Shown here piece after piece: positions 6,822-15,320 of a stretch of DNA of 19,292 nucleotides. Position numbers and translations under genes: made by a program. Under the pieces are notes generated by a model. The model was not told where the DNA came from. It was given only the letters and a program-made list of their open reading frames with translations, and did not search any database. This DNA comes from Legionellales bacterium (GTDB lineage: Bacteria; Pseudomonadota; Gammaproteobacteria; Legionellales; Legionellaceae), in contig DNMA01000003.1 in NCBI GenBank assembly GCA_003489505.1, positions 561-19,852 of the forward strand. The letters are read 5' to 3'. Numbering within the stretch: position 1 is the stretch's first letter; each line of letters starts with the position of its first letter.

Positions 6822-7346
6822 ATGGTAATTGACCGTGCCGGTTATCGGCTTAATGTGGGTATTATTTTGGTCAACGATTCAGGGCGTGTATTTTGGGGCA
6901 AGCGTCAAGGACATGATGCTTGGCAATTTCCTCAAGGCGGCTTTACCACTGGTGAAACAGCAGTAGAGGCGATGTACCGTGAATTGTATGAAGAAATAGG
7001 CCTGACAAAAGAAGACGTAAAAATTTTAGGGGTGACCAAGCACTGGCTCAAATATCGCTTGCCTCCTCAATATATTCGTCATGGCAAAACACCTGTGGTC
7101 ATTGGTCAAAAACAAAAATGGTTTTTATTAAAATTAGTCACCAGCGAACAAAAAGTTCGGCTGGATTTAAGTGATACACCTGAGTTTGATAGCTGGCGCT
7201 GGATTGACTATGAAGAGCCGCCTAAACAAGTTATCTTCTTTAAACAACAGGTTTACCAACAAGCATTAAAAGAATTAGAACAATACATTAAGAAAAGAAA
7301 GGTTGGCTTTGGATTATTTAAAAAACGCTTATCAAATTTACGCTAA
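6822..7346 (+). CDS. rppH: RNA pyrophosphohydrolase RppH
   Basis: Nudix hydrolase that converts 5'-triphosphate (or diphosphate) mRNA ends to monophosphate, opening them to RNase E decay. The 174 residues match E. coli RppH (176). The start MVIDRAGYRLNVGI aligns with the family N-terminus. The Nudix box spans residues 39-61, with REL and EEIGL in place. QKQKWFLLKL and DTPEFDSWRW are RppH hallmarks. No clear ribosome-binding site precedes ATG 6822. It sits at the end of a nine-A run that begins just after an out-of-frame ATG at 6809. It heads rppH-ptsP-lgt-thyA, the same order as in E. coli; ptsP begins on the base after its stop. Confidence 0.96.
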   Translation: MVIDRAGYRLNVGIILVNDSGRVFWGKRQGHDAWQFPQGGFTTGETAVEAMYRELYEEIGLTKEDVKILGVTKHWLKYRLPPQYIRHGKTPVVIGQKQKWFLLKLVTSEQKVRLDLSDTPEFDSWRWIDYEEPPKQVIFFKQQVYQQALKELEQYIKKRKVGFGLFKKRLSNLR

Positions 7347-9638
7347 ATGCTAAAGGTACTGAAACGAATCATACAAGATGTAAGCCACTGTGCGAGCTTA
7401 GAACAAGCCTTGCAGACCCTTGTGCAACTCGTCAACGAGGCTATTCACTGTGATGCCGTCAATGTCTATCTTCTCGATTACAAAAATGATGAATATGTGC
7501 TCGTAGCCTCTGAAGGGTTGCCCCTCAACAAATCTTACCCCATTCGTTTTCCTATTAATCAAGGTATTGTCGGTCAGGTCGGTCGAAGAGAAGAGCCTAT
7601 TAATACAGAAAATGCTCATCTTCATCCGCATTTTATCAATCATCCTTTAATTCCAGAAGACTCATTACAAGGTTTTTTAGGCGTCCCGATTTTACAACAC
7701 CGAAAACTCTATGGCGTCTTAACGGCTCAACAAAAAGAAGAAAATTGTTTTGATGATGAAGAAGAAGCTTTTTTAATTACCTTAGCAGCCCAACTTGGAA
7801 GCTTGATTGCTCATGCAGAGGCCACCGGTGAATTATTTGATTTAACCCTGCCGCATAATGAAAAAAATAATGATTACTATACCCCCAACTTCAAACTCAA
7901 TGGTCAAGGTTGTGTACCAGGGGTTGCAATTGGGCGCGCGGTAGTCATTTATCCACAAGCTGACATTCATGCAGTACCTAGACAAAGTACACAAAATGCC
8001 CAAGTTGAAATTGAAAACTTTCAACATGCATTACAAGCAACTAAAGATTATATTCAACGTTTGGGACGCCGATTGGCACTCAATGTTGGTGAACAAGAAC
8101 AAGCTCTATTTGATGTTTATATCAGTATTTTAGATCAAGAACATTTAGGCACTGAAGTCATTGATGAAATTGAAAAAGAGCAAATCACTGCAGAAAGTGC
8201 TTTATCGATTGTCATCAAACGTTATATTGCCCACTTTGAAGATATACATGATCCTTATCTACAAGAAAGGGCGGTTGATATTAAAGATATTGGCCAAAGG
8301 CTATTAGCAGTCTTACAGTCTGAACAAAATGAAGAATACAATTATAGTCCCAAAACCATTTTAGTTGGTGAAGAAATTACCGCCTCTGATTTGGCGGAGG
8401 TACCAGAAGGATATTTGGCTGGCATCATCTCCGGTAAAGGCTCGAACAATTCACATGTAGCTATTTTAGCTCGAGCTATGAATGTTCCTACCGTAATGGG
8501 TGTGATGGGCTTAAAATTAGAAGATCTCTCCAAAAGAGCCTTAATTGTTGATGGCTATAACGGTGATATATTTATCTCTCCTCCTAAAAGCTTGGTTTCT
8601 GAATATAAACTTTTATGGCAAGAAGAAAATGAGCTCAATGAAAGTTTATTTTCGCTCAGAGATAAACTTGCAGAAACCCAAGACAATTATCGTATCAAAT
8701 TACAAGTCAATACCGGTCTTGCAATGGATGCCGGCTTATCGATGAGTGTTGGCGCAGAAGGGGTGGGACTGTATCGCTCTGAAGTTCCTTTTATGACTCG
8801 GGATAGATTTCCATCAGAAGATGAGCAATGCATTATTTACCGGCAAATTCTCAAAGCATTCGCGCCTCATGAAGTCACCATGCGTACGCTTGATATTGGT
8901 GGTGATAAAGTTCTCCCTTATTTCCCGATTGAAGAAGATAATCCTTATTTGGGTTGGCGAGGCATTCGAGTAACACTCGATCATCCCGATGTCTTTTTAT
9001 TACAAGTTCGTGCAATGATGCGCGCCAATGAAGATATTAAAAATCTTCGTATCATGTTACCCATGGTCACTACGTTAAGTGAAGTTGACGAAGCGATTTA
9101 TTTAATACACCAAGCTTATCAAGAATTGTTAGAGGAAGGTTATAATATCCCCAAACCTCAACTGGGCGTCATGATTGAAGTGCCTGCTGCAGCCTATCAG
9201 GCGCATGAATTTGCCAAAAGAGTCGATTTCATTTCTGTTGGTAGTAATGATTTAACCCAATACTTTTTAGCTGTTGATAGAAATAATGCCCGAGTCGCTA
9301 ATTTATATGACAGCCTTCACCCGGCCATTTTGAGAATGCTCATGAAAATTGTTGAAAGTGGTCATGCTGCGGGGGTGAAAGTGAGTATTTGCGGTGAAAT
9401 GGCAGGTGACCCACTGGCAGCTCTTTTATTACTTGCGATGGGATTTGATGCTTTAAGTATGAACTCCGCGAGTTTATTAAGAATCAAATGGGTGATTAGA
9501 AGTTTTAGTTTAAATGAAAGCCGACAAATTCTTGCTGATGTTTTAAGCATGGAAAATCCCAGTGAAATTCGTCTATATTTACAAGAAGTCTTACATAACC
9601 AAGGCCTAGGTGGCCTGATACGTGCAGGGAAAAACTAA
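7347..9638 (+). CDS. ptsP: PTS-Ntr enzyme I (GAF domain plus EI), PtsP
   Basis: First phosphotransferase of the nitrogen-related PTS: takes phosphate from phosphoenolpyruvate and passes it to NPr. The 763 residues carry an N-terminal GAF domain (about 1-160), which in relatives senses glutamine or 2-oxoglutarate. The phosphohistidine domain follows, with GSNNSHVAILARAMNVPTV and phospho-acceptor His370. The PEP-binding TIM barrel contains DIGGDKVLPYF, DFISVGSNDLTQYF and SICGEMAGDP with catalytic Cys682. All key residues are present. ATG follows the rppH stop directly, implying coupling. NPr and EIIA-Ntr are not in the window. Pairing with rppH is conserved across gammaproteobacteria. Confidence 0.96.
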   Translation: MLKVLKRIIQDVSHCASLEQALQTLVQLVNEAIHCDAVNVYLLDYKNDEYVLVASEGLPLNKSYPIRFPINQGIVGQVGRREEPINTENAHLHPHFINHPLIPEDSLQGFLGVPILQHRKLYGVLTAQQKEENCFDDEEEAFLITLAAQLGSLIAHAEATGELFDLTLPHNEKNNDYYTPNFKLNGQGCVPGVAIGRAVVIYPQADIHAVPRQSTQNAQVEIENFQHALQATKDYIQRLGRRLALNVGEQEQALFDVYISILDQEHLGTEVIDEIEKEQITAESALSIVIKRYIAHFEDIHDPYLQERAVDIKDIGQRLLAVLQSEQNEEYNYSPKTILVGEEITASDLAEVPEGYLAGIISGKGSNNSHVAILARAMNVPTVMGVMGLKLEDLSKRALIVDGYNGDIFISPPKSLVSEYKLLWQEENELNESLFSLRDKLAETQDNYRIKLQVNTGLAMDAGLSMSVGAEGVGLYRSEVPFMTRDRFPSEDEQCIIYRQILKAFAPHEVTMRTLDIGGDKVLPYFPIEEDNPYLGWRGIRVTLDHPDVFLLQVRAMMRANEDIKNLRIMLPMVTTLSEVDEAIYLIHQAYQELLEEGYNIPKPQLGVMIEVPAAAYQAHEFAKRVDFISVGSNDLTQYFLAVDRNNARVANLYDSLHPAILRMLMKIVESGHAAGVKVSICGEMAGDPLAALLLLAMGFDALSMNSASLLRIKWVIRSFSLNESRQILADVLSMENPSEIRLYLQEVLHNQGLGGLIRAGKN

Positions 9639-9642
9639 TCAA

Positions 9643-10428
9643 ATGATAACTTATCCAAATATCGACCCCATTGCGCTTCACTTTGGCCCTGTCCAAATTC
9701 ATTGGTATGGCGTGATGTATCTCATTGGCTTTGCTTTAGCCTGGTTGATTGCGCATTACCGCATCAAACATTTGAAACTGGGTTGGAATCAAGACCAAGT
9801 CGCCGATTTGATTTTTTATGCAGCCCTGGGCACGATAGTGGGTGGACGATTGGGTTATATGTTATTTTATGGCTTGGCTGATTGGGCAAAGCATCCCATG
9901 CAGGTTTTTAAAATTTGGGAAGGCGGCATGTCATTTCATGGTGGACTGATAGGGGTTGTGATTGGCTTAATCTTATTTGCCAGACACTATCATAAAAACT
10001 TTTTAGATGTTGCTGATTTTACTGCACCATTGGTACCTCTTGGTTTAGCTTGTGGCCGATTAGGTAATTTCATCAATGGTGAATTGTGGGGCAAGCCTAC
10101 CGCTGTTTCTTGGAGCATGATATTCCCACAAATTGACCATTTACCCCGACACCCCTCACAGCTTTATGAATTCTTCTTTGAAGGGGTTGTTTTATTTTTA
10201 ATCTTATTTATCTATGCTCTCAAGCCTAGAGTCCGTGGTTGCACCACAGCGCTATTTTTGATTTTTTATGGAATATTTCGTTTTTGCATTGAATTCTTTA
10301 GAGAGCCCGATGTACAATTAGGCTATATTTTTAATACGTTGACCATGGGGCAATTGCTATCTTTGCCTATGATGATTATCGGTCTGGTCATTTACTTTTA
10401 TCAAGTTAAACATGAAAACATATCTTAG
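9643..10428 (+). CDS. lgt: Prolipoprotein diacylglyceryl transferase Lgt
   Basis: Inner-membrane enzyme that transfers diacylglycerol from phosphatidylglycerol to the lipobox Cys of prolipoproteins. It has 261 residues with about seven hydrophobic segments. Family motifs are intact: [32 protein letters not shown] (His99, matching E. coli H103), [13 protein letters not shown] (Arg139, matching R143), RHPSQLYE and [14 protein letters not shown] 9643 is preferred over the in-frame GTG 9622, because family N-termini begin close to the [13 protein letters not shown] segment and the GTG would overlap ptsP; AGGGA lies about 12 bases upstream. It begins four bases after ptsP, and its last 17 bases overlap thyA, as expected of one transcript. 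Confidence 0.96.
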   Translation: MITYPNIDPIALHFGPVQIHWYGVMYLIGFALAWLIAHYRIKHLKLGWNQDQVADLIFYAALGTIVGGRLGYMLFYGLADWAKHPMQVFKIWEGGMSFHGGLIGVVIGLILFARHYHKNFLDVADFTAPLVPLGLACGRLGNFINGELWGKPTAVSWSMIFPQIDHLPRHPSQLYEFFFEGVVLFLILFIYALKPRVRGCTTALFLIFYGIFRFCIEFFREPDVQLGYIFNTLTMGQLLSLPMMIIGLVIYFYQVKHENIS

Positions 10429-11209
10429 TCTTTTACAACATATTCTTGAACATGGACAAGTCAAAACTGACCGTACCGGTACAGGTACTCTTTCCGTTTT
10501 TGGTTATCAAATGCGTTTTGACCTCCATCAAGGATTTCCATTAGTCACGACTAAAAAGCTGCATTTAAAAAGTATTATCCATGAGCTTTTGTGGTTCTTA
10601 AAAGGCGATACCAATATTCAGTATTTAAAGGAAAATGGTGTGCGTATTTGGGACGAGTGGGCTGATGAGCAAGGTAACTTAGGTCCTGTTTACGGAAAAC
10701 AATGGCGTTCTTGGCAAGGGCCTAATGGTGAAGTCATTGACCAAATAGCCCATGTGATTCAAGAGATTAAAAATAACCCCGACTCAAGACGATTGATTGT
10801 GAATAGTTGGAATGTGGGTGAGTTATCTCAGATGGCCTTAACACCTTGTCATGCCCTATTCCAGTTTTACGTCTCTCAAGATAAAAAATTATCTTGCCAA
10901 TTGTATCAACGTTCAGCCGATGTATTTTTAGGGGTACCATTTAACATTGCATCCTATGCATTATTAACGCATATGATTGCAGAGCAGTGTAATTTGGGGG
11001 TTGGTGAGTTCATTTGGACTGGTGGTGATTGTCACTTGTATAGCAATCATATCGAACAAGCTCAATTACAACTGACGCGAGAGCCCTTTGCAAAGCCTCA
11101 ACTCATCATTCACCGCAAACCCGACTCCATTTTTGATTATCAATTTGAAGATTTTGAAATCCTCAACTACGAAAGTCATCCAGCAATTAAAGCCCCTATA
11201 GCAGTCTAA
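10412..11209 (+). CDS. thyA: Thymidylate synthase ThyA
   Basis: Makes dTMP from dUMP using methylene-tetrahydrofolate. The 265 residues match E. coli (264). Visible motifs are [12 protein letters not shown], the active site [13 protein letters not shown] with nucleophile Cys146, [26 protein letters not shown] for dUMP and folate binding, GDCHLYSNH, and a C-terminus ending in APIAV. The start lies 17 bases inside lgt, so it is probably translationally coupled. The lgt-thyA order is conserved in gammaproteobacteria. The stop overlaps the convergent priA stop by four bases, leaving no space for a separate terminator. Confidence 0.98.
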   Translation: MKTYLSLLQHILEHGQVKTDRTGTGTLSVFGYQMRFDLHQGFPLVTTKKLHLKSIIHELLWFLKGDTNIQYLKENGVRIWDEWADEQGNLGPVYGKQWRSWQGPNGEVIDQIAHVIQEIKNNPDSRRLIVNSWNVGELSQMALTPCHALFQFYVSQDKKLSCQLYQRSADVFLGVPFNIASYALLTHMIAEQCNLGVGEFIWTGGDCHLYSNHIEQAQLQLTREPFAKPQLIIHRKPDSIFDYQFEDFEILNYESHPAIKAPIAV

Positions 11210-13374
11210 GACGACCAGTCGTGGGGGTCCACCTCAATAAACCAACGCAAAACTTTTGGACAATTTTGACTAAGCCAATTATGGGTTTGTGCTAATTGTT
11301 GATGTAACAAATGCCGCTGAGGTGATTTGAGAATAATTTGCCAACGATGAATATTGGCTTTACGTTCCATCGGTGCTGGAGATGGCCCCCAGACATCCAC
11401 CCCTAAACTTTTAAGCATTTGCGCCAAGCGTTTCATGTTTTGTATGACGGTATTGGAGTCTTTACCCTGAATGCGAATCAAAGCTAAATAGCTAAAAGGG
11501 GGTAATAAGGCCTCTTGTCGTTGTTTTAAGAGTTCTTGCAAAAAAGGCTCATAACCTTTTTGAATTAATGTCAACAGTAATGGATGCTGTGGCAGATGAG
11601 TTTGAATACAAACCTCACCTGGAATATCAGCACGTCCTGCACGCCCTGAGACCTGGGTAAGCATTTGCCCCAAACGTTCTAACGCACGAAAATCAGCCTG
11701 ATAAAAACTACTATCACCATCTAAGACCACCACCAAACTTAAATGAGGGAAATGATGTCCTTTGGCCAACATTTGTGTTGCAACAATCAGCTGGGCCTGC
11801 TGCTTAAGAATTTTTTGCAATCCCTCCTCTAATTGAGTTTTATTTTTAATGACATCTCTGTCAAATCTCAAGACGGTTTCTTGCGGAAAATGGCTTTTTA
11901 AAAAATCTGCGACTTGTTCGGTACCAACACCTAAAGGAATTAACTGATCAGAAAAGCATTTGGGACACTGTGAAGGCGTTTTTTGAGACCAACCGCAGTG
12001 ATGACAGACCAATTGATATTTTGAGCGATGAACGGTGAGATTAGCATCACAGCGTCGACACTCAATGGAGCTGCCACAATCATGGCAAAAAAGTAAAGGC
12101 GCATAACCACGTCGATTAATAAATATCAACACCTGCTGTTTTTTTTCAAGATGCTGTTTCATGATATTTAAAGTTTCATCTGCTAAACCATGTTGTATTT
12201 TTTGTCTTCTCATATCCACAATTTGATAATGAAGCGGCATTTGATTGAGGGCTTTTTGATTTAACTTTAATAATTGATAACGAGCTTGTTGGGCATGCTG
12301 AAAAGTCTCTAATGTGGGTGTTGCCGTTCCTAAAATCACAGGAATATCTAAGATTTTTGCACGCATCATCACGGCATCTTTTGCAGAATATCGCACCCCC
12401 TCAAGCTGTTTAAAGCTTGCATCGTGCTCTTCATCAATAATGACTAAACCCAAATTTCTTAAAGGGGAAAAAATAGCACTTCGCGTCCCAACAACCAATT
12501 GTGCTTGACCATGATAAGCTGATAACCAATGATTTGAGCGTTGTTTATCGGTTAATTGTGAATGAAATACGGTTAAAGGCGTGGATAAACGACTTTCTAG
12601 TCGTTGTAATAAACCTGGGGTTAAACTAATTTCAGGAACTAAATATAAAACCTGTTGACCTTTCTGAAGGATTTTTTTAATAGCCTCGATGTAAACCTCG
12701 GTTTTACCACTACCGGTGACCCCTTGTAATAAACATACAGAAAATTTGGAAAAATCCATTTGATCAAAGGCTTTTTGCTGCTCAGTATTGAGCTGAATGT
12801 CTTCCAAGGACCTGGAAGGCAAAATTTGTTCTAGGTCTTTGGTAAAACTTCGAATAAGATTCATTTCAAAAGCTTTTTCAATGAACTTTTTAGTCAACCC
12901 TAAAGTTTTTACCTCCGACAGACGCAAGGGATTTTTTTCTAATAACTCCAAGAGCGTATTAATTTTTTTAGTGCGTTTCAAATCAAGATGTTGAACATCT
13001 GTTTGTAAGGCTAGCCAAATTTCTTGAGGGCGTTGTAAAGAAAAATCAGCGCTTTTTAAAGCTTTAGGAAAAGCCAAGCCTAAAATCTCAGAAAAAGGTG
13101 TGTGGTAATATTGTGACATCCATTTCAGCCAACTCAAATCCTTATCATCTAAGACCGGTTTTTCATCCAGAATTTTTAAAATGGGCTTTAACTCATGTTT
13201 TTTTTCAGGTCGCTCGTAATCTAGAACCACCCCCATCAGTTCTTGATGTCGAAATGACACTAAAACACGGCTCCCCATAGGAGGCTTATCTTCATGCACA
13301 GCATAGTCATATGCTTTTGCATAAGTATGAGGAATGGAAACCTTACAAATCAAATTGGGGTTGCTGTTGTCCAC
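11206..13374 (-). CDS. priA: Primosomal replication restart helicase PriA
   Basis: 3'-5' helicase that recognises stalled forks and reloads the replisome. It has 722 residues (E. coli 732). The N-terminal 3'-BD domain starts at [17 protein letters not shown]. Walker A is [11 protein letters not shown], the DEAH box reads [11 protein letters not shown], and helicase motif III is GTATPTLET. Four Cys pairs for two zinc ions lie in [14 protein letters not shown] and VCHHCG...CPKC, and the late motif is [15 protein letters not shown]. The likely start is GTG 13374, since no ATG occurs before the conserved N-terminus; AGGA lies 13 bases upstream. The 5' end overlaps the QueD-like gene by 32 bases, suggesting coupled translation. 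It is the last gene of a minus-strand operon and converges on thyA. Confidence 0.96.
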   Translation of the reverse strand: MDNSNPNLICKVSIPHTYAKAYDYAVHEDKPPMGSRVLVSFRHQELMGVVLDYERPEKKHELKPILKILDEKPVLDDKDLSWLKWMSQYYHTPFSEILGLAFPKALKSADFSLQRPQEIWLALQTDVQHLDLKRTKKINTLLELLEKNPLRLSEVKTLGLTKKFIEKAFEMNLIRSFTKDLEQILPSRSLEDIQLNTEQQKAFDQMDFSKFSVCLLQGVTGSGKTEVYIEAIKKILQKGQQVLYLVPEISLTPGLLQRLESRLSTPLTVFHSQLTDKQRSNHWLSAYHGQAQLVVGTRSAIFSPLRNLGLVIIDEEHDASFKQLEGVRYSAKDAVMMRAKILDIPVILGTATPTLETFQHAQQARYQLLKLNQKALNQMPLHYQIVDMRRQKIQHGLADETLNIMKQHLEKKQQVLIFINRRGYAPLLFCHDCGSSIECRRCDANLTVHRSKYQLVCHHCGWSQKTPSQCPKCFSDQLIPLGVGTEQVADFLKSHFPQETVLRFDRDVIKNKTQLEEGLQKILKQQAQLIVATQMLAKGHHFPHLSLVVVLDGDSSFYQADFRALERLGQMLTQVSGRAGRADIPGEVCIQTHLPQHPLLLTLIQKGYEPFLQELLKQRQEALLPPFSYLALIRIQGKDSNTVIQNMKRLAQMLKSLGVDVWGPSPAPMERKANIHRWQIILKSPQRHLLHQQLAQTHNWLSQNCPKVLRWFIEVDPHDWSS

Positions 13375-13861
13375 GTTGCCAAATGTATCCTGCTGATTGT
13401 CCGGGTGCGGAAAAGACCTTCACTTCAATTTTTTCAATTTCAAAATTTTCAAGTTCACTCGCATCGTTAGTCAACTGCGCAACAAACCAGCGAGATAGTT
13501 CTTCAATGGTGATATTGGTCAATGGCATTAATTTAACATCTTCTTTCAAAAAAGGCATGGTTTTTTGATTGAATTTAAAATAATAATAATCCGCATCTTG
13601 AGAAAATTGCAAATAAGGAGAATACATTGGCATCAAAAAAATTTGATTCAACTGTGCACAAAGTTCTCCAACTCGCTTTTTATAAAAACGATAATCAAAC
13701 TTCATGCCATTTTCACATACCCAGGCGGTAATGCTGGTAAAAACCTGGTAATAATGACCGTGCAAAGGTTCTCGTTCGGTCGCAGAAAATATCGTGGTAT
13801 GTCCTGCATTAAAGGTCATATTTTCTTTTTCAAGTTCTATGGTGCTTAAATATCGATTCAT
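13343..13861 (-). CDS. 6-pyruvoyl/6-carboxytetrahydropterin synthase family protein (QueD-like, Glu in place of Cys)
   Basis: A 172-residue member of the PTPS/QueD family, whose members act on dihydroneopterin triphosphate in queuosine, biopterin or folate synthesis. The zinc ligands are visible: NAGH (His21) and LHGH (His34, His36). Downstream GMKFDYRFYK and NITIEELSRWF match the family pattern. The catalytic Cys that normally lies four residues before HGH is missing. Instead the sequence reads EPLHGH, with Glu31 three residues before HGH, as in the PTPS-III group that can replace FolB. The C-terminal Glu that binds pterin is also not evident (VFSAPGQSAGY). It is longer than E. coli QueD (121). 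ATG 13861 overlaps the upstream stop as TGATG; GTG 13864 is possible. Family sure, reaction unsure. Confidence 0.8.
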   Translation of the reverse strand: MNRYLSTIELEKENMTFNAGHTTIFSATEREPLHGHYYQVFTSITAWVCENGMKFDYRFYKKRVGELCAQLNQIFLMPMYSPYLQFSQDADYYYFKFNQKTMPFLKEDVKLMPLTNITIEELSRWFVAQLTNDASELENFEIEKIEVKVFSAPGQSAGYIWQRGQQQPQFDL

Positions 13862-14967
13862 CACAAACTTACTCGCTTATCTTGCAATAAAAAACCTCTT
13901 AAAGGTTTATCAAAATGTTTACCCAATGCAATCACTTTAAAAAGTTCACCCATTTCTTGCGATTGCAATAACAGTTTTAAATTTTGAGCCTCTCGGTGAT
14001 AAGTCCGTTCATCTGCTTCTTTAGAAAGCTCCTCTAAAATCCCATTTGACAATAAAAATGCAGCTTGATTGGTGTATCCCAAAATTTGAAAACCTAAATC
14101 ATGCGCTGATTCTGCAACATGGGTAAAATCTACATGGGCGGTGATATCCATCATGCCCGGCCGACTTAAAAAATGACCGTGAGAATGATGTTGCTGATGG
14201 CACATTAGAGTGCCCTCAAAACGGTCTGGATGATAATACTCACTTCTTGGAAAACCATAATCAATTAAAAAGACCACACCACTTTTTAAAGCATGAAACA
14301 GTCCATCGAGCCAACCAGACATCCAAGGATTCATCTCAGAGCAGTATACAGAACAACCCAGTTCCAATGATTGAACATAATCAATTAATTGCCTATCACT
14401 TGATTCAATAAAATCTTCTTTGAGCTTTTGATATGACTCATCCCAAGCAATATAACTTTCTAATACCTGACCATCTTTCCATAAAAAACGTCTAACTGGC
14501 ATTGCATCTAAAACTTCATTGGCTATAACCACACCAGAAAAAGGCATTTGAGGCCAAGCATCTAACCAACAGATTCGATCATACAAATGTGGTAGATGGG
14601 TTTGAATTAATTCTTGTTGTTTATGTTTTAACACAGGACTTAATTCTAAAATAAAATAAGTTTTAGGTAGCGCTTCGATTTTTTCTAAATGCTTTAAGAT
14701 GTTAAGACAAAGCTGCCCTGTTCCAGCACCTAATTCGAGAATGGATGATTCTAAATCATCACCCAACACTTCTTTGATTTGATTCGCTATAGCAAAACCA
14801 AATAAAGGTGTGAGCTCAGGTGCGGTAATAAAATCAGCATGTTGACCAATAATTTCAGGATGACTAACATAATAGCCATATTCTGCATCATACAAAGCCA
14901 TTTCCATGTATTGCAGGAAAGACATAGGTGATTTATTTTGAATTTTTTTTAAAAATAATTCATTCAT
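13861..14967 (-). CDS. MidA/NDUFAF7-family SAM-dependent methyltransferase
   Basis: A 368-residue class I methyltransferase of the COG1565 group; the mitochondrial member NDUFAF7 methylates an arginine of complex I, while bacterial substrates are unsettled. Recognisable parts are MALYDAEYGYYVSHPEIIGQHADFITAPELTPLFG at the N-terminus (written here only as the family's known block), the SAM-binding loop ILELGAGTGQL, the acidic strand-2 end FILELSPVL, and IANEVLDAMPVRRF. It heads the operon midA-QueD-like-priA, with a predicted promoter overlapping a long dyad just upstream. No good ribosome-binding site is visible before the ATG; the dyad ends five bases before it. Its stop overlaps the next start. 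Confidence 0.9.
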   Translation of the reverse strand: MNELFLKKIQNKSPMSFLQYMEMALYDAEYGYYVSHPEIIGQHADFITAPELTPLFGFAIANQIKEVLGDDLESSILELGAGTGQLCLNILKHLEKIEALPKTYFILELSPVLKHKQQELIQTHLPHLYDRICWLDAWPQMPFSGVVIANEVLDAMPVRRFLWKDGQVLESYIAWDESYQKLKEDFIESSDRQLIDYVQSLELGCSVYCSEMNPWMSGWLDGLFHALKSGVVFLIDYGFPRSEYYHPDRFEGTLMCHQQHHSHGHFLSRPGMMDITAHVDFTHVAESAHDLGFQILGYTNQAAFLLSNGILEELSKEADERTYHREAQNLKLLLQSQEMGELFKVIALGKHFDKPLRGFLLQDKRVSL

Positions 14968-14971
14968 TTTT

Positions 14972-15009
14972 TAATATTGCAAAACCTACCTCAGAATTTT
15001 GCAATATTA
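14972..15009. repeat. Perfect 13-bp inverted repeat at the midA promoter and leader
   Basis: Arms TAATATTGCAAAA (14972-14984) and TTTTGCAATATTA (14997-15009) are exactly complementary around a 12-base spacer. On the minus strand the upstream arm shares bases with the predicted -10 element, and the downstream arm ends five bases before the midA ATG. It could be a repressor operator, or a 5'-leader hairpin that hides the start region. No U-run follows in the minus direction, so a terminator is less likely. Confidence 0.65.
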
Positions 15010-15034
15010 TCACGAATTTGAACAGAAAGTGCAA
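15006..15034 (-). promoter_or_regulatory. Predicted promoter of the midA-QueD-like-priA operon
   Basis: On the minus strand TTGCAC (15034-15029) and GATAAT (15011-15006) are separated by exactly 17 bases, matching five of six and five of six consensus positions. The predicted start is near 15000, inside the 13-bp-arm inverted repeat. It lies in the gap of 82 bases after the Cys-rich gene, so midA can be transcribed independently of lpoA. Confidence 0.6.
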
Positions 15035-15049
15035 ATAGTTTATGAAAAT

Positions 15050-15310
15050 CTAAGAGGCTGAGGTCGGAATTAAACGCGTATTATGAAAATACAGTGGTAA
15101 GACCTCTCCTGATTTTAGGTCTCTACATTCACAGCTAATTTTAAAACTCACAGAGGTAAAATTGCTTAGTTTGCAGTTTTTAACCGCCTGGTTTTTGAGT
15201 TTGCATTCATTAAAACATTTTTGCAGGCAAGTGTAAGGTACTTTATCTTCACCCATCACTACCTGACTGACCAAAACACTGAATAAAACCATCAAAATCC
15301 ATTTTTTCAT
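15050..15310 (-). CDS. Small secreted Cys-rich hypothetical protein
   Basis: An 86-residue protein with a Sec signal peptide (MKKWILMVLFSVLVSQVVMG). The short mature part contains six Cys in a CxxxCxxxC ... C ... CxC arrangement. This suggests three disulfide bonds in the periplasm or outside the cell. The family was not recognised. ATG 15310 is chosen because it starts the signal peptide and has AAAGGA seven bases upstream; the longer frame back to 15385 would overlap lpoA. It begins ten bases after the lpoA stop and is presumably co-transcribed with it, where E. coli instead has yraN and yraP. Confidence 0.6.
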   Translation of the reverse strand: MKKWILMVLFSVLVSQVVMGEDKVPYTCLQKCFNECKLKNQAVKNCKLSNFTSVSFKISCECRDLKSGEVLPLYFHNTRLIPTSAS

Positions 15311-15320
15311 AGCATGTCCT

